Below are positions 47,508-59,109 of a stretch of DNA of 64,000 nt, in pieces. The notes under the pieces were generated by a model. It made no database searches. It saw only the letters and a program-made list of their open reading frames with translations, and was not told the origin of the DNA. The stretch lies in contig OY783208.1 in assembly GCA_963678705.1 (NCBI GenBank), positions 17,929,486 to 17,993,485 on the forward strand. The letters are read 5' to 3'. Within the stretch, counting starts at the first letter, position 1, and each line of letters begins with the position of its first letter. This DNA is from Panorpa germanica (lineage: Eukaryota > Arthropoda > Insecta > Mecoptera > Panorpidae). Made by a program: the position numbers and the translations under genes.

Positions 47508-47578
47508 GTTATCATATTCTCAAACCTTTATAATATTTGGTTTGAATCCTGTGAAAAAAGGTTTGAGAATATGATAAC
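47508..47578. repeat. Hairpin, left copy
   Basis: The 19-bp arms GTTATCATATTCTCAAACC and GGTTTGAGAATATGATAAC are perfect complements around a loop of about 33 bp. The hairpin and about 45 bp after it (GGTGGTCTTCCGGTAAAACA...) recur as a direct repeat at 52742-52857. Confidence 0.9.
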
Positions 47579-47629
47579 CAACGTTTTTCCGGTGGTCTTC
47601 CGGTAAAACAGGCGTTTTTACAGCAAAAC

Positions 47630-47784
47630 AATGGGCTTGTGTCCTACGTCTTATTTTCAATAAAAGTGTACTATATATTGATAAAGTGGGTTACTAGAAC
47701 CTCAAATATTCAATTATTTTTTAATTTCTTCTTATATGTTAAGAGATATTAACAATTAAAAAAGTCATTTTGTCTCTTTAAATA
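47630..47784 (+). mobile_element. MITE M1 copy G, left fragment
   Basis: This runs from the terminus AATGGGCTTGTGTCC through the AAGTGTACTATATATTGATA block to TGTCTCTTTAA, where the CACTA element begins. The matching right fragment is 52492-52741. About 220 bp of the expected M1 interior is missing between them. Confidence 0.8.
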
Positions 47785-48172
47785 CACTGATAGAAGGATT
47801 TTTTTGTATTTAACAAGATTTGTTAATATTTAATAAATAATTTATTAGAGGATAGGTCCTTAACAAATATTTATTAACAGTTAATAAATCATTTATTAGT
47901 ATTTACACACTGGATTATTAATATTTAAAAAATTCCTCACAAATGTGTTTCAATGTTTTATTTTAATTGTAAAAATTACAGAGAATTAGATATTTAATGA
48001 AATAAATGAAAAATGAAATTAAAGGATACAAATAATAAAAAGAGAAATTACAATAAGAAGTTTACAAGAGAAGTATTAGAAAAGTTTACAATTTATTTTT
48101 TTATTGCAACCATACATTTAAAATCAAAGTGACTACTGTATAATAATCGATAAATTGGTACTTATATACGAG

Positions 48173-49906
48173 TCAAATCAAACTCCTTTGAGATATTACA
48201 TGATAACCATCTGATGTTACATGAATTTTTAATGGTTTAAAATATTTATCGAAAGTTATAAGTACCAAATTTTCTGGATCGTTTATTTTTGGTAATATTA
48301 TTTGATAACTTTTTATATGTGAATTAAGTCCAACAGTTACACACTCTTTGAAAGAAAAATAAATCATTTTTCCATCAGATATAATTGCAGTATTAAAACC
48401 GAATACAGGATTATTCTCAGAATCATTACAAACGTGGAAAGCGTACGATGGTTTATATATTTTGTTATTCATTTTTATAGATTCAAACGCCAAAAATTTT
48501 TTTAAATTAATTGATAACTTTTCAAGATTAGTATATTTTACAACTTGACCAAACTTTACAACATGTTTAAATCCTTCTGCTTTGATAAATTTTTCGCATA
48601 AATCAAGTTGCAATTTTTTTGCCAAAGTAAATAAAATATTAATACGGCAGTTTACAACGTGAGCGTATCGCTTCGATATTTTATGAAAAGCCTCAAACCT
48701 TGAACACGAGTAAAATTTCGGTGGGCCAAAAATTTTTATAATCGTTGGATAATGTACTAATAAGTGGCATTTAGCTGTCAAATGCCCCTGAAACGTTTGT
48801 AAATATAATTGATGATGCAGTCTGATTAATTCTCTTAGATAAATAATTTCATTATCTGAAATAATTGTACTTGTTACTATGCTTATTATATCGAATAAAT
48901 AAGTGTATAGCAACCACGCTGGATCATCAGGTGGTACCAGATCCCCGACTATTATTCCAAAATAGGCTATGAGACATGACATTTCAGCCGCGGTAAGTAT
49001 CAAATGCTCATTTTGAATATGAGTATCACTAATCGTAGAAATTTTATTACCACTATCTGCTTCACAATGGTCAAAAAATTTCAGTCGATTGTTAAGTTGA
49101 TTCAGAGTAAAATATTTATTTAGAATACAATGTTTTATTATTTTGCCCATGTCATACCTGCATATACCTAAATACAAATCATGCATTATGTCAATCGTCC
49201 AGTTACAAGTGTTATGAAAAAAATTTATTTCATTAAAAACACATTTATTCTTAACACCGTGGCTACGATTTGATAAGTCTGATTCATAATTAGTTTTATT
49301 ACGGAGCAGTGTTTCATTTTCTTGAACCACTTTCTGCGCTTCCGCTTCAACTTTAGGCATTTTACAGAACCGACAATAGTATTCACTGATGAAACTCTCA
49401 TTAAAACCAAATAGACTATTCACAGCTAAATTGTCACCCAAAACTCCAATCAATACAAAATAAATGCGATGACTTTCTCCGTTAATACTAATTGTTATGC
49501 CAAATTGTGTTAAATCATTTAATTCATCTTTTATCTCAGCAAAGCATCTCTCAGCACCGAATTCTTTATAATCGGAATTATGTATTAATTGGGCTAAAAA
49601 AACATTAGCTGTAGTTGACGCAAATTGAGGTGGTAACGCAGCGATAGAGCAGTATAATCCTCCAACCTTATAAATTCCTGCTGATGTTGAGAGAGGGTTG
49701 TTAATTTCGAAATCATCGTAATAAAGATATAGAGGTATAACAATTTTTTCTTGAAATACTCCAGAAATATTTTTCCACAGTGTTCCTTGAAATAAACTAG
49801 AATAAATATCACCTTGACTTTCAATCCTTGCAGATTCAGTTTGCATAAAATTCATAATAGTTTTAAAAAAAACTTCGTTTTCAATATCAATTTCAGTAGG
49901 CTCCAT
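48173..49906 (-). CDS. CACTA-like transposase, 577 residues
   Basis: Motifs fit Transposase_21-type DDE enzymes as I remember them from animal CACTA-like elements. An acidic D-D-F-E-I-N-N-P-L lies near residues 64-72. L-P-P-Q-F-A-S follows near 93, and G-V-L-G-D-N-L-A-V near 155. Two Cys motifs (Y-C-R-F-C-K-M-P) lie near 180. I-D-I-M-H-D-L-Y-L-G-I-C lies near 240 (compare D-x-M-H-x-E in plant CACTA), and R-F-E-A-F-H-K near 425. The probable catalytic acids are the DD near 64, the D in G-D-N-L and the later D or E, but this needs a structural check. The frame is open from an ATG through to TGA with no introns. It acts in the nucleus on its own inverted repeats if active. Confidence 0.7.
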   Translation of the reverse strand: MEPTEIDIENEVFFKTIMNFMQTESARIESQGDIYSSLFQGTLWKNISGVFQEKIVIPLYLYYDDFEINNPLSTSAGIYKVGGLYCSIAALPPQFASTTANVFLAQLIHNSDYKEFGAERCFAEIKDELNDLTQFGITISINGESHRIYFVLIGVLGDNLAVNSLFGFNESFISEYYCRFCKMPKVEAEAQKVVQENETLLRNKTNYESDLSNRSHGVKNKCVFNEINFFHNTCNWTIDIMHDLYLGICRYDMGKIIKHCILNKYFTLNQLNNRLKFFDHCEADSGNKISTISDTHIQNEHLILTAAEMSCLIAYFGIIVGDLVPPDDPAWLLYTYLFDIISIVTSTIISDNEIIYLRELIRLHHQLYLQTFQGHLTAKCHLLVHYPTIIKIFGPPKFYSCSRFEAFHKISKRYAHVVNCRINILFTLAKKLQLDLCEKFIKAEGFKHVVKFGQVVKYTNLEKLSINLKKFLAFESIKMNNKIYKPSYAFHVCNDSENNPVFGFNTAIISDGKMIYFSFKECVTVGLNSHIKSYQIILPKINDPENLVLITFDKYFKPLKIHVTSDGYHVISQRSLI

Positions 49907-50049
49907 ATTAAATTATTAAAATAACATTATTTAAGTTAAGATAATTAAAAAAAATAATAATAATATTAAATAAATATTTTGAATCACGTAGTTTTAAAAT
50001 CTTGTAACAATCAAAACTCAAGTGAATGATTTTCGATGAATGTCACAAA

Positions 50050-52019
50050 TTATTTTAAGTTAACTGACAACTTATTTAAAACATTGTACACAAACGGTAT
50101 TTGGACATCTGACTCTGTTTTAATTTTATAGAGCCCCCATTGAATAAAATACCAAAAATTTTGGCTTTCGACTGGGTACGCAATTTTGAACATTAAATAA
50201 AATTTAAACAACAAGTCAAATCCTTCAATAAACGTTGAAGTTTCAAATCTAAAATTATCGACTTGAACGTATACTTTTTGCAAGTCCAATTCATTTGGTC
50301 CAACTACGATTAAAAATGGTTGGATTGTAGACTTGGTTTTTGCCTTTTGACAAATCTTTTTTTCACAAGCAGTGTCAACATCCCCAGGAACTTTAACGTG
50401 CATGTAAACGCTTTCTATAGCAGCACTGAGAGCATCTTCTTGGTTGTTGTCTCGAGTGTGCGTCTCCTTTTTTGAGTTTTTACCCTTTCTACGCGGTTTA
50501 ACAGCAGAAAGTAAATGAATAAATATTTCGAGTTGTATAATGTACTTGCTTAACGGAGAAACATTTTTTTCACTCATATCAAGCAACCTGAGCTTTGGAA
50601 GATAATCCTTAGCAATTTTGTCCACTGAAATATTTTTGAGAAGATGAAAAATATTTCCCCAACTCTCGTTTACGTTAATGACTTTATTTTTGTAAACATT
50701 TTCATAATCCGTATTAATCTGTAAATATAAAATTTAAGAAATTAATTTTTTTTAAGCATAAAAAGAGAAAAAATTTTGTTATAAACTTACCAATACAGAG
50801 CATATCGATTCTTTTAGAATAGGCCAGTCATTAAATATGTCAGTTACACTTGAATATTTATTAGAGTCCACTTCAGATCTCCGCAGTTTGAAGGATGATT
50901 TCCAATGCAGCAAAACATCTAATTCTTCTCTATGATGCATCAACCATTGCTTGCTTTCCAGTGCTGAATTGTCATTAGTATTCAAAGAGATGCTTTCACT
51001 CTCACCAGTATTATTAGAACACTCCGAAATTTTTTTTATATTTCTTATAATTACCAATATATTACGGTATTTGTCAACTAATTTTCCCTTTGAAATCTCA
51101 CTCATATTACGTAGAGAATCTTTTTTCTTTACTGGAGGAACGTAAAAAGTTTGTGTACATTCAGCTGGAAATAACTCAACAATTTTTGAAGCTAACTCTT
51201 CAATGTCTTCGTTCACTAAAGTTATATTTTTTTTTAAACAATCATATACAATAATTTCACACAGCGTAGATATCCACGAAGTCTCGAGTTGAATCTTTTT
51301 TTGGTTTGAAATAAGCAAGAGTTCTTTTCCAACAGGGTGTTCACTGAGCAGTTCTTTCAAGTTAAAATAACAAAATTTTGATTCTTTTTTTTTCTTTTTT
51401 TGTGGTAACCCAATGTTATTTTCTGTTATAACCTTATCAAATACATTAGTATTAACGAAATCAACAGGTAAACTACCAATGTCTATATCACTATACTTAT
51501 CACTGATTTTAGAGCAATCACTTGTCACAGGCATCAATTGCCAGCAAGTATTTGGTGGTGATTCATCCTTTACATTAATCCTCTCTTGATGTGAAATCTG
51601 TAAATAAAATAAAATTATTTATCAATAATAAAATTATTTAAAATAATTTTTTGAGAATAATGAATTGAATTTGAAATAATAAATAGTTGTAAAATAAAAA
51701 AGAAACCTACATATTCATTATACTTTTTATTTAAACGAAGTCGTAAACCAACACTAGGGATTATTTCTTTTTGGGTCTCTTCAGGAGTTTTAGTAAGGAA
51801 TTCACCAAGGATTTCAAAGTCAGTTATATGGTTTACTAGAGTGGGAATACAAAAGTAAATTCATAAATTTAGTGTAAATTTTAGAAACGGAATATAAAAA
51901 ATAAAATAGCATGACAAGACAATGAATAGGTTAAGTACTGATACTATTGATACTATCAACTTACCACAAAAAGTCGAGTATAACTCACTCAAATCCCACG
52001 ATTGTAGCAAAGCTTCCAT
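50050..52019 (-). CDS. CACTA accessory protein with SAM-like N-terminus, 4 exons
   Basis: The exons are 52019-51965, 51835-51711, 51597-50791 and 50718-50050. All borders are good GT/AG and phases join, giving 551 residues. The N-terminus (M-E-A-L-L-Q-S-W-D-L-S-E-L, then I-T-D-F-E-I-L-G-E-F-L and I-I-P-S-V-G-L-R-L-R-L) has the spacing of a SAM-like helical bundle. A basic run of K residues lies near residue 115. The rest is hydrophilic, ending in a conserved-looking F-x-x-G-F-D-L-L-F-K-F-Y block. I do not recognise a catalytic domain. It lies 144 bp upstream of the transposase on the same strand and probably assists transposition, as second proteins do in other CACTA elements. Confidence 0.65.
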
Positions 52020-52491
52020 TTTATTAATTGTTTTTTCACAAAGTATCAAAATAATAAGCAACTTATCATATGAAAATCGCAAATAGAGCTGTTCATTCAG
52101 CGGGTTATGACGCGCAATAAAAAAGTCAAAAAAGGCGCGGAGTCGTATGTCGTATATTACCATGACGCGCACGCACACACGAGTATTCTGTTATGTATAT
52201 ATATACATATTTATTTACAACTACGCGTTAAGTATAGCCTTCTACCAACACCGACCACCAACAAAATATTTTTTAACTATTAACAAATCTTATTTGGTGG
52301 AAATAAATATTTTTTTCAATATATTAAAGCTTCTTAATAGTTACAAAAATTGTGTTCTCATAAAAAATAGATTTAGTTAATACTAACGAATATTGTTAAT
52401 AGTAAAAAAATATTTTTTCCACCCAAAAAAATATCTGAAAAAGATTTTAATAAATTGATTTATTAAATACAAACAAATCCTTCTATCAGTG

Positions 52492-52741
52492 CAACAGCTA
52501 CAGAACATTACCACAGCACTGACCTATTCAACAAATAACTGACGTTAAAATGCATTTCCACGTCATACAAATATGGCCTACCATCTCTAGCGCTAAAACT
52601 ACAATTCAAACTTTTAATTGCTATATCTCCGTCAATATTTAGATATTTGATAAAATAGACACGCCAATACACATTTATTAACATCAATTTCAATCAACAA
52701 TTGAAAAATCGACCACTAAAAAATGTGGACACAAACCCATT
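52492..52741 (-). mobile_element. MITE M1 copy G, right fragment
   Basis: This runs from CAACAGCTACAGAACATTACC to the terminus GTGGACACAAACCCATT. It completes the 47630 fragment on the far side of the CACTA element. Confidence 0.8.
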
Positions 52742-52811
52742 GTTATCATATTCTCAAACCTTTATAATATTTGGTTTGAATCTTGTGAAAGCTGGTTTGA
52801 GAATATGATAA
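52742..52811. repeat. Hairpin, right copy
   Basis: This is the second copy of the GTTATCATATTCTCAAACC hairpin, in the same orientation as 47508-47578, with the following GGTGGTCTT...ACAGGCGTTTTTACAG also shared. The pair flanks the whole MITE-plus-CACTA block. Confidence 0.9.
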
Positions 52812-53228
52812 AAACTGTTTGTCTGGTGGTCTTTATAACAGGCGTTTTTACAGGAGAACAAATTAAATCGAATAAATTTAACATATACAATTTCAGAAAT
52901 TAAAGTTAAATTTTGTTAGCTAATTTTAATGCTGATAAACAGCAGTTAGTAGTTTCTTATATTAAGTGCGCAGCATTATTACATTGATACTTTGTTCTCA
53001 TAAAAAATGTTTTTTAACAGGTATTGTCAGATTACGGGCATTATATTAACAGACGATTCTTCAAATACCGATATTTTCTAAATTACGCTACGTAAGTTTA
53101 CCAAAAACTATTAGCCGCCCTAAAATAAAGGGTAAAATAGATTCCATACCCTGGAGCGGGCAAATATAACATAATTTAGAAAATACATGCCTCTTCAAAA
53201 TCGTCAGTATTAACGGAAGACAACTTAC
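52812..53228. other. Short AT-rich stretch
   Basis: No exon is seen apart from the shared flank of the hairpin repeat (to about 52857). It probably belongs to the THAP gene's 3' intron or flank, because the exon ending at 53229 has a donor site and should be followed by another exon. Confidence 0.35.
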
Positions 53229-56200
53229 GAATATTATTGGAGACGTAGCCATATCACGAGTTTCAAATATGATTGGCGATAAACTTCTATCAGCAACAGA
53301 AGGATTACATGTTGTTCCTTTACTTATAAAATTGAAAGAACCAGGTATAGTCTGAATTCCAATTGAACTAGTTTGTTTTTTAATCAATTGATATGGTTGG
53401 CTCAGAACAGGGCCTTGAGATGCCATGTTTTTTAATGGACCTGCAACTAAATATTTAAAATACAAATATTAAATTTTAAATAAATTACGAATAAAATATA
53501 AAATGCTTAAGATTTAATTTACCTTGTACAGACAATCTTGTAGGACCTGTAGTTGATGAGTTGCTTTCATAATAGTCAATATATCCAGGTGTGCTACTAT
53601 ACACTTTAAAAAAAAAAGAAATAAAACAATCATTATCTTCTTTGTAGAAGAAAGTGGACTATGCCTTTAATAACTCGATTTATAGATAAATTTAATTTTT
53701 CTTTGCAAATTATTTTTATTAAAAATGGGTGGCCGAGGTAAGTAGGTCGTAAAATCAACTTATAAATAACAAATAAACTTATTCCGTAACTGGCAAAGAA
53801 TTCTAACTCACCGTATAACAAACAAATCTACAAAAAACACAATGGGCTTGTGTCCTACGTCTTAATTTCTATAAAAGTGTACTATATTTACTAGAACTGG
53901 TTACTAGAACCTCAAATGTTCAAATATTTTTTAATAACTCTTTAAATGTTAAGAGATATTAACAATTAAAAAAGTCATTTTGTCTCTTTAATTATTAAAG
54001 GGATTCAACGTTGTACACATTCCAAGTGCATGTGACATCACAATCTCTGCTATATGTATTTATATATCAAAATATCAAATATTATTTTCAGCTATTTCAA
54101 GGAACAATAAAATTCTAATATTATGTTTGCCTTAGCAGGTTTAAATAAAATAAAAACTTATTATTCTTTAACTTGACTTGATTATTTGACTACCAACAGC
54201 TACAAAACATTACCACAGCACTGAGCTACTCAACAAATAACTGACGTTAAAATGCATTTCACGTCATACAAATATGGCCAACCATTTCTAGCGCTAAAAC
54301 TACAATTCAAACTTTTAATTGCTATATCTCCGTCAACATTTAGATATTTAATAAAATAGACACGCCAATACACATTTATTAACATCAATTTCAATCAACA
54401 ATTGAAAAATCTACCACTAAAAAATGAGGACACAAGCCCATTACGTTCGTGAACATGATGACACGATACACAATTTAAACGATAAAGCAAATTCTACATT
54501 ATACTCTTTTATTAATAATTGTTTTATATAAGTAAATGAAATTTCTTATATAAGTAAATGTAAGATAAGTAAATGAAATTTCGTGTTATAACTAAATATA
54601 TTCGTTTTGCCAAGGATATATCCTTTGTCTGATAAAAAACAGTTACTAAAAGAATATATTTTGATTATACGTTTCGTACTTTGAGTAGTATTCAATCTTT
54701 TAGCAACCACAATTGATAGGGTGAACCCAAAACCTCCTGTTATGCCAATGACAAAGCCGTTGAGCTCTTCGATGCAAATATAAAAGTACAAGAAAGCGTG
54801 AATGCATAACACACGTCTACTCAGTGTCGTGCGAAAGCTGCGGCTATACGCTTTTACTAATAAAAATTTATCGAACATAAAATTAATATCAAATACTGTA
54901 AAAAACGTGCAGTATAATGCCTTCACACACACACACTCTCGTATGCGTCTCTATTTTATAACAGAGATTGAAAATCAGCGAACGTGACAAACCATACATT
55001 GAAATTTTCTATGACGTTGAATCCCAGGTTATAATTAAAAAAGACAAAATGATTTTAAATGTTAATAATACTGTTAAAAACTGTTAACTGTTAAAAAATA
55101 AAGATATTAAGCATAAGGTACAGAGCTTCTTAAAATTATTTTAACTGGTCAGAAGGCAACACGATGTAGTCTTCTTTTTAATTGACCATTTTAAAATACC
55201 TAAAATAATAAGAATTGAACAACACATTTACTTTTTTAAGTTAAAATAACCATATTCCTTTCCAATCATGAAAATTTGTATAAGATCTTGGAATTACATT
55301 CAATTTTTATCATTTTTTACGCAAACTTTGTAATAAAAACTCGATTATTAAACAAGTTTTTCAATATTTTGTTTCATGAACTTAATTACTTTGGCTTCTG
55401 AACTGCTTACATTTTCCTGAAGGTTGTTTTTGAAACATTACTACAGTTTTCATAAATATTTACATGTTTTCTTGTATATATAGTTTTATATTTTGTTCTA
55501 TTATAAAGCCTACACCTTAAAGAAAGAATTTGTATGCTTTCTTGATCAAATTAATAAAGACAAAATTTTAAAATCAATTGTTGTTTATAGACCTAATCGC
55601 ATTGGCTTTTGAACGGTACATTTAGTAATAAAATATCTTAAATTCATAATCATATGTAAACATACTTACGTTAAAATGATCCTCACAACAAAAATAATTA
55701 CTTTTATCTGAATTTGGAATGATCCTACGTGCAACTTGAAACCAGGCATTTCTTACTTCCGTAATAAGAGGAACATGAATGAAATTTTTATCTGGTGTTT
55801 TATTTGTAGTGTTTGTACACTTAGGTACAAAGCAAGTTCTAAAAGGAATGATGTTAGTAGATTGCCTACCTAAAGTATCATCAGCAAGAGATGAGTTTTC
55901 ACTAGATATATAATCAAAATTCTCATGTGTATTAAGTTCTATTTCATCTGAACTGTCTTCTGGTTCTTCTTTGATTTCTACTTTGAATTCAACACATAAT
56001 GAGTCCTCATTTTTGATTCTTTCAGGATGTACAAATTTAATCATTTCATTTGGAGTCTCTTCAACTTCCAATTTAATTTGTTGCAATTTATTCTCATCCA
56101 TCTTTAAAATGTTCGCTGAAATAAAAGAGAATATGTTTAATATTATCCAAAAGCATATAAAATAAAACACTAACAAACTAATATTTAATAATATGCACAT

Positions 56201-57666
56201 TGGTTGCACATAAAAAAGAAATATAAAACTATACAAAAAAGAACATAACAACTTATTACGAAATATTAAAGTTTAAAAAATCTTTGGATTTACAAATTTG
56301 CAAAAGAAAATATTTTGATCTGGTCAAAAGTCAATACCAAGCTAACCTATTGTTTAGTTTAATTAAATAAAGATGATTAAAAGTGATTCTTACAAATATT
56401 TAAAAGCCAAAGAGAAGGCAATATTATTTATTCGTTAAGAATTAATTCTAGCCTTATTAATTTTAAAGCCTATAAATATCATATTAGAAAGAAAATGTAA
56501 TTTTAAAATATTTAAATGTGATGACAACAAATATAAAAATTAAATTATTATAAATCATCTCTTTATAATAGTATCAACAAGCACACATTAGAAACAGTTC
56601 TTTTTATAAGTATGTAGCTTTTAAGAGTAAATAAGAGTAAAAAAGTATTATTATCAGAATAAAATGTATGAAAATATTAACATGTTTAATGACTTATTAT
56701 TGCCTACATCTGGCTATTATTATAGATGTTTTATTTATAAATGTATCAGCAATACATTGTTCTAAACATTCTTATATTATGCACAACAAAACACACTTAA
56801 CTTTATAAGGTAAAATGTGTTGTTATTTATATTTCTTTATCGGATATTATACTTCTTTAGCAAGTGATTTTTTTTTACTTACCTTAAAATCACAAACAAA
56901 ATGTTGCTATATTATACTTAGAATTAAAACTATTTTTATAACTCCATTTTTAGTTATTATTTTCTAGTATTTCATTCTGCATTTCTTAATTATCAGAGCT
57001 ACAAATATGCAACTATTTATTTAATTAAACACACAGATATAAAAAGTAAAAATTACAGGAATAAAAAATACGTCATACGTCAAAAAATCTGACGTCACTA
57101 TTTTAATTTCTTAAACCTAGCAGTAACACTCTTGCCAGATGAAAAATGAACGTTGAAATAATGACAAAAATGAACTTTAATATTCATTTACAAAAAAATT
57201 AGAAAATTCACATATCTTATAATTAAGTTTTCAAATATTGAATAAAAGAAATTAGTTCATAATACAATTTATCTTTTTTGGTAAATTATATTAATGGTAA
57301 ACTACATTAAAAATTATATACATTATTATATACAAGTAAGTATTATATTAAGTAAAGCTAACTTAACCTAAATTTACTTCTATGTAGAGTGGAACATATA
57401 AAAGTGAATTTAGACGCACCTTCAGAATAAATAATATTGGAAGCTGTGAATTGATTGTTCGTTCCAGCTACAGATATTGAAGGAATTGAACCTATAATTT
57501 TCATATTTCGCCTAAAACAAATAACATACGTTCACTATATTACAAGTGTTCACTACAATAAAACATTTTCTTACCGTCTTTGTAAATATTCCTTAAAAGA
57601 AGCTCCAGTTCTTTTCTTTCTCCTTGTAGTCAAATATAGTCTTGTTTTATTACCACGTCTTGGCAT
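53229..57666 (-). CDS. THAP-domain gene, multi-exon
   Basis: Supported exons are 57666-57575 (basic start M-P-R-R-G-N-K), 57511-57420, 56115-55670, 53596-53523 and 53446-53229. The first three join in phase (2, then 1), and so do the last two. The third exon also has its own ATG at 56101. It encodes an acidic leader (IKLEVEE, ERIKNE, KVEIKEEPED) and then a THAP zinc finger: C-F-V-P-K-C-x(32)-W, then Y-F-C-C-E-D-H-F, the C-x-x-H half. The exon ends exactly at H-F-N with a strong GTAAGT donor. An exon carrying the rest of the THAP domain (phase 0 in, 2 out) is missing between 55669 and 53600, an intron now holding a MITE. The later exons are low-complexity Ser/Thr/Gly sequence. The donor at 53228 shows the gene continues. 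It is a likely DNA-binding regulator. Confidence 0.65.
53841..54442 (-). mobile_element. MITE M1, full-length copy H
   Basis: This 602-bp copy has both termini (AATGGGCTTGTGTCCT and AGGACACAAGCCCATT) and can serve as the reference for the family. It is non-coding. It lies in the large THAP-gene intron. Confidence 0.85.
54443..55669 (-). other. THAP-gene intron with R2 repeat
   Basis: The block 54915-55075 belongs to repeat family R2, with a (CA)n start and CGTATGCGT, then a GACGTTGAATCCC block; other copies are at 47379-47507 and 62100-62270. The missing THAP exon could lie here but I do not see it. A 128-codon open stretch at 54932-54546 has no recognised motif and overlaps the repeat. Confidence 0.4.
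56116..57419 (-). other. THAP-gene intron 2
   Basis: This is very AT-rich with no exon seen between the acceptor at 56116 and the donor at 57419. An internal promoter for a shorter THAP transcript starting at the 56101 ATG may lie here. That is a guess based only on the second ATG. Confidence 0.35.
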
Positions 57667-59109
57667 TGCTAAATATTATAAATGAAACACAAAATAAACC
57701 TCAAACGAAAAAATGCCTATTATATGCAGCAAACAATATATTGAATACTAAGATGAAAGCCTTTCCATATTCTCAACTAACTCAGAACGATATTAGTTTA
57801 GAGCCTGTAAATGGTATTGATAAAATAGAGAGACAACATACACCATACAGCATAACATACTCCAGATATGATACACACATACGCACAAAAATATATGCAC
57901 ACATGCATACAAGTCAGCATCTTAAACTGCCTCTGACAATTAATTACTCCCACCATTAACCCCCTGCCCGATTCTTCACCGCATCCTAATGCTGGCGAGT
58001 GATTTATTGCATAAAATAATTCAACAATATGACTTAGTTTAATACATTTTCTAATTGGTATTTTAAGTCGAAAATTATCAAAGATAATGAATTATTCAAG
58101 GGTAAGGTTAAACCTACAAGTTTATATGTTCAAATTTTTAATATTATAATCTTAAGGGCACAATACCTTAAACCACCTTAAACATTGCAAAAATTGGTAC
58201 TTGTTAGGAATTAAATTGTACTAGTTGCATACATATTTTTAAAATTTCTGCATTACAAAACCTTTTATTTATCTTTATTTAATACATTTTACCAAAAAAA
58301 TATTTTCTAAAGAGTAAATGTTTGATAGAAAATATATAATACGAAGACACGATTTATATTAAATCTTAAGAGACGATCCCCTTAAGAAATGGTAGTATGA
58401 ATATGCTTCTTAGAAGAAAACAGTACTTCAAAGAGATTTAAAAGTTATTTTTTAATGGATGCAGTAGTTTTTAAAATTAACATACGTTCGGATGTATTTT
58501 TGTCACTTGTTGTAATTCACTACGAAAACAATAAAAAAACCTAAAATAAGAAAACCTTTTCAATCTTAATTTGATATATACATATAAGTACTAAGTTGTG
58601 AAATTCCGTAAATATAATTTGGGGGAACAAGAGACCATATTTTCTCCTTTACAAACACATATTTTTTAAGAAAATGTAATACTAAGAAGAAATGTGTAAT
58701 CAAAGTCCTACATACTGAAATCAATTGTAAGATGTAGAATAGATAGTTTAATACTATTTTTAAAATAGACTAGTATAATAATTAACATACTATTAATTTT
58801 GACATATTTTAGCGAATGACTTTGACGATAAACCAAGCCTGTCATAGCAAACTAAACTATTTTGTTATGTTAAAATATGAAAAAAGAAATCTATTTAAGA
58901 CGTCTCTTGTATTTTCTATCTTTTATTGTTTTAATTGTATTCTTTGCAGTTGCTAATTTGTGACAGTTATATATTTTTAATTAAAATTTTGAGGTTATTT
59001 TTATATTTGTAATACAACTTGACAATACCAGACATGATTGTGTTTAATATTATACATTTTTTATTTAATTACAGTAATCGCTTTCTTATTTAAACACAAT
59101 TCTATTAAA
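57667..59109. other. Region between the divergent THAP and ZF-E genes
   Basis: The two genes are transcribed away from each other, so both promoters should lie in this 1.4 kb. A 3' splice site (TTTAATTACAG at about 59073) precedes the ZF-E start. The THAP first coding exon is likewise preceded by an acceptor at 57669. No other gene is seen. Confidence 0.45.

Larger units (their letters stand above)
47785..52491 (-). mobile_element. CACTA-like (CMC/EnSpm) DNA transposon, apparently complete
   Basis: The ends are inverted repeats of about 28 bp starting CACTGATAGAAGGATTT, with two differences by eye. The CACTG start is that of the CACTA superfamily. AT-rich subterminal motifs (TTAACAAATATTT-like) repeat near both ends. 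It encodes two minus-strand proteins with no visible damage. The flanks (ATA left, CAA right) show no clear target-site duplication. It sits inside an M1 MITE. Confidence 0.75.

Noticed and set aside
54546-54932. 128-codon open stretch on the minus strand
   Set aside because: It overlaps repeat family R2 and an intron of the THAP gene, and has hydrophobic low-complexity content and no domain.
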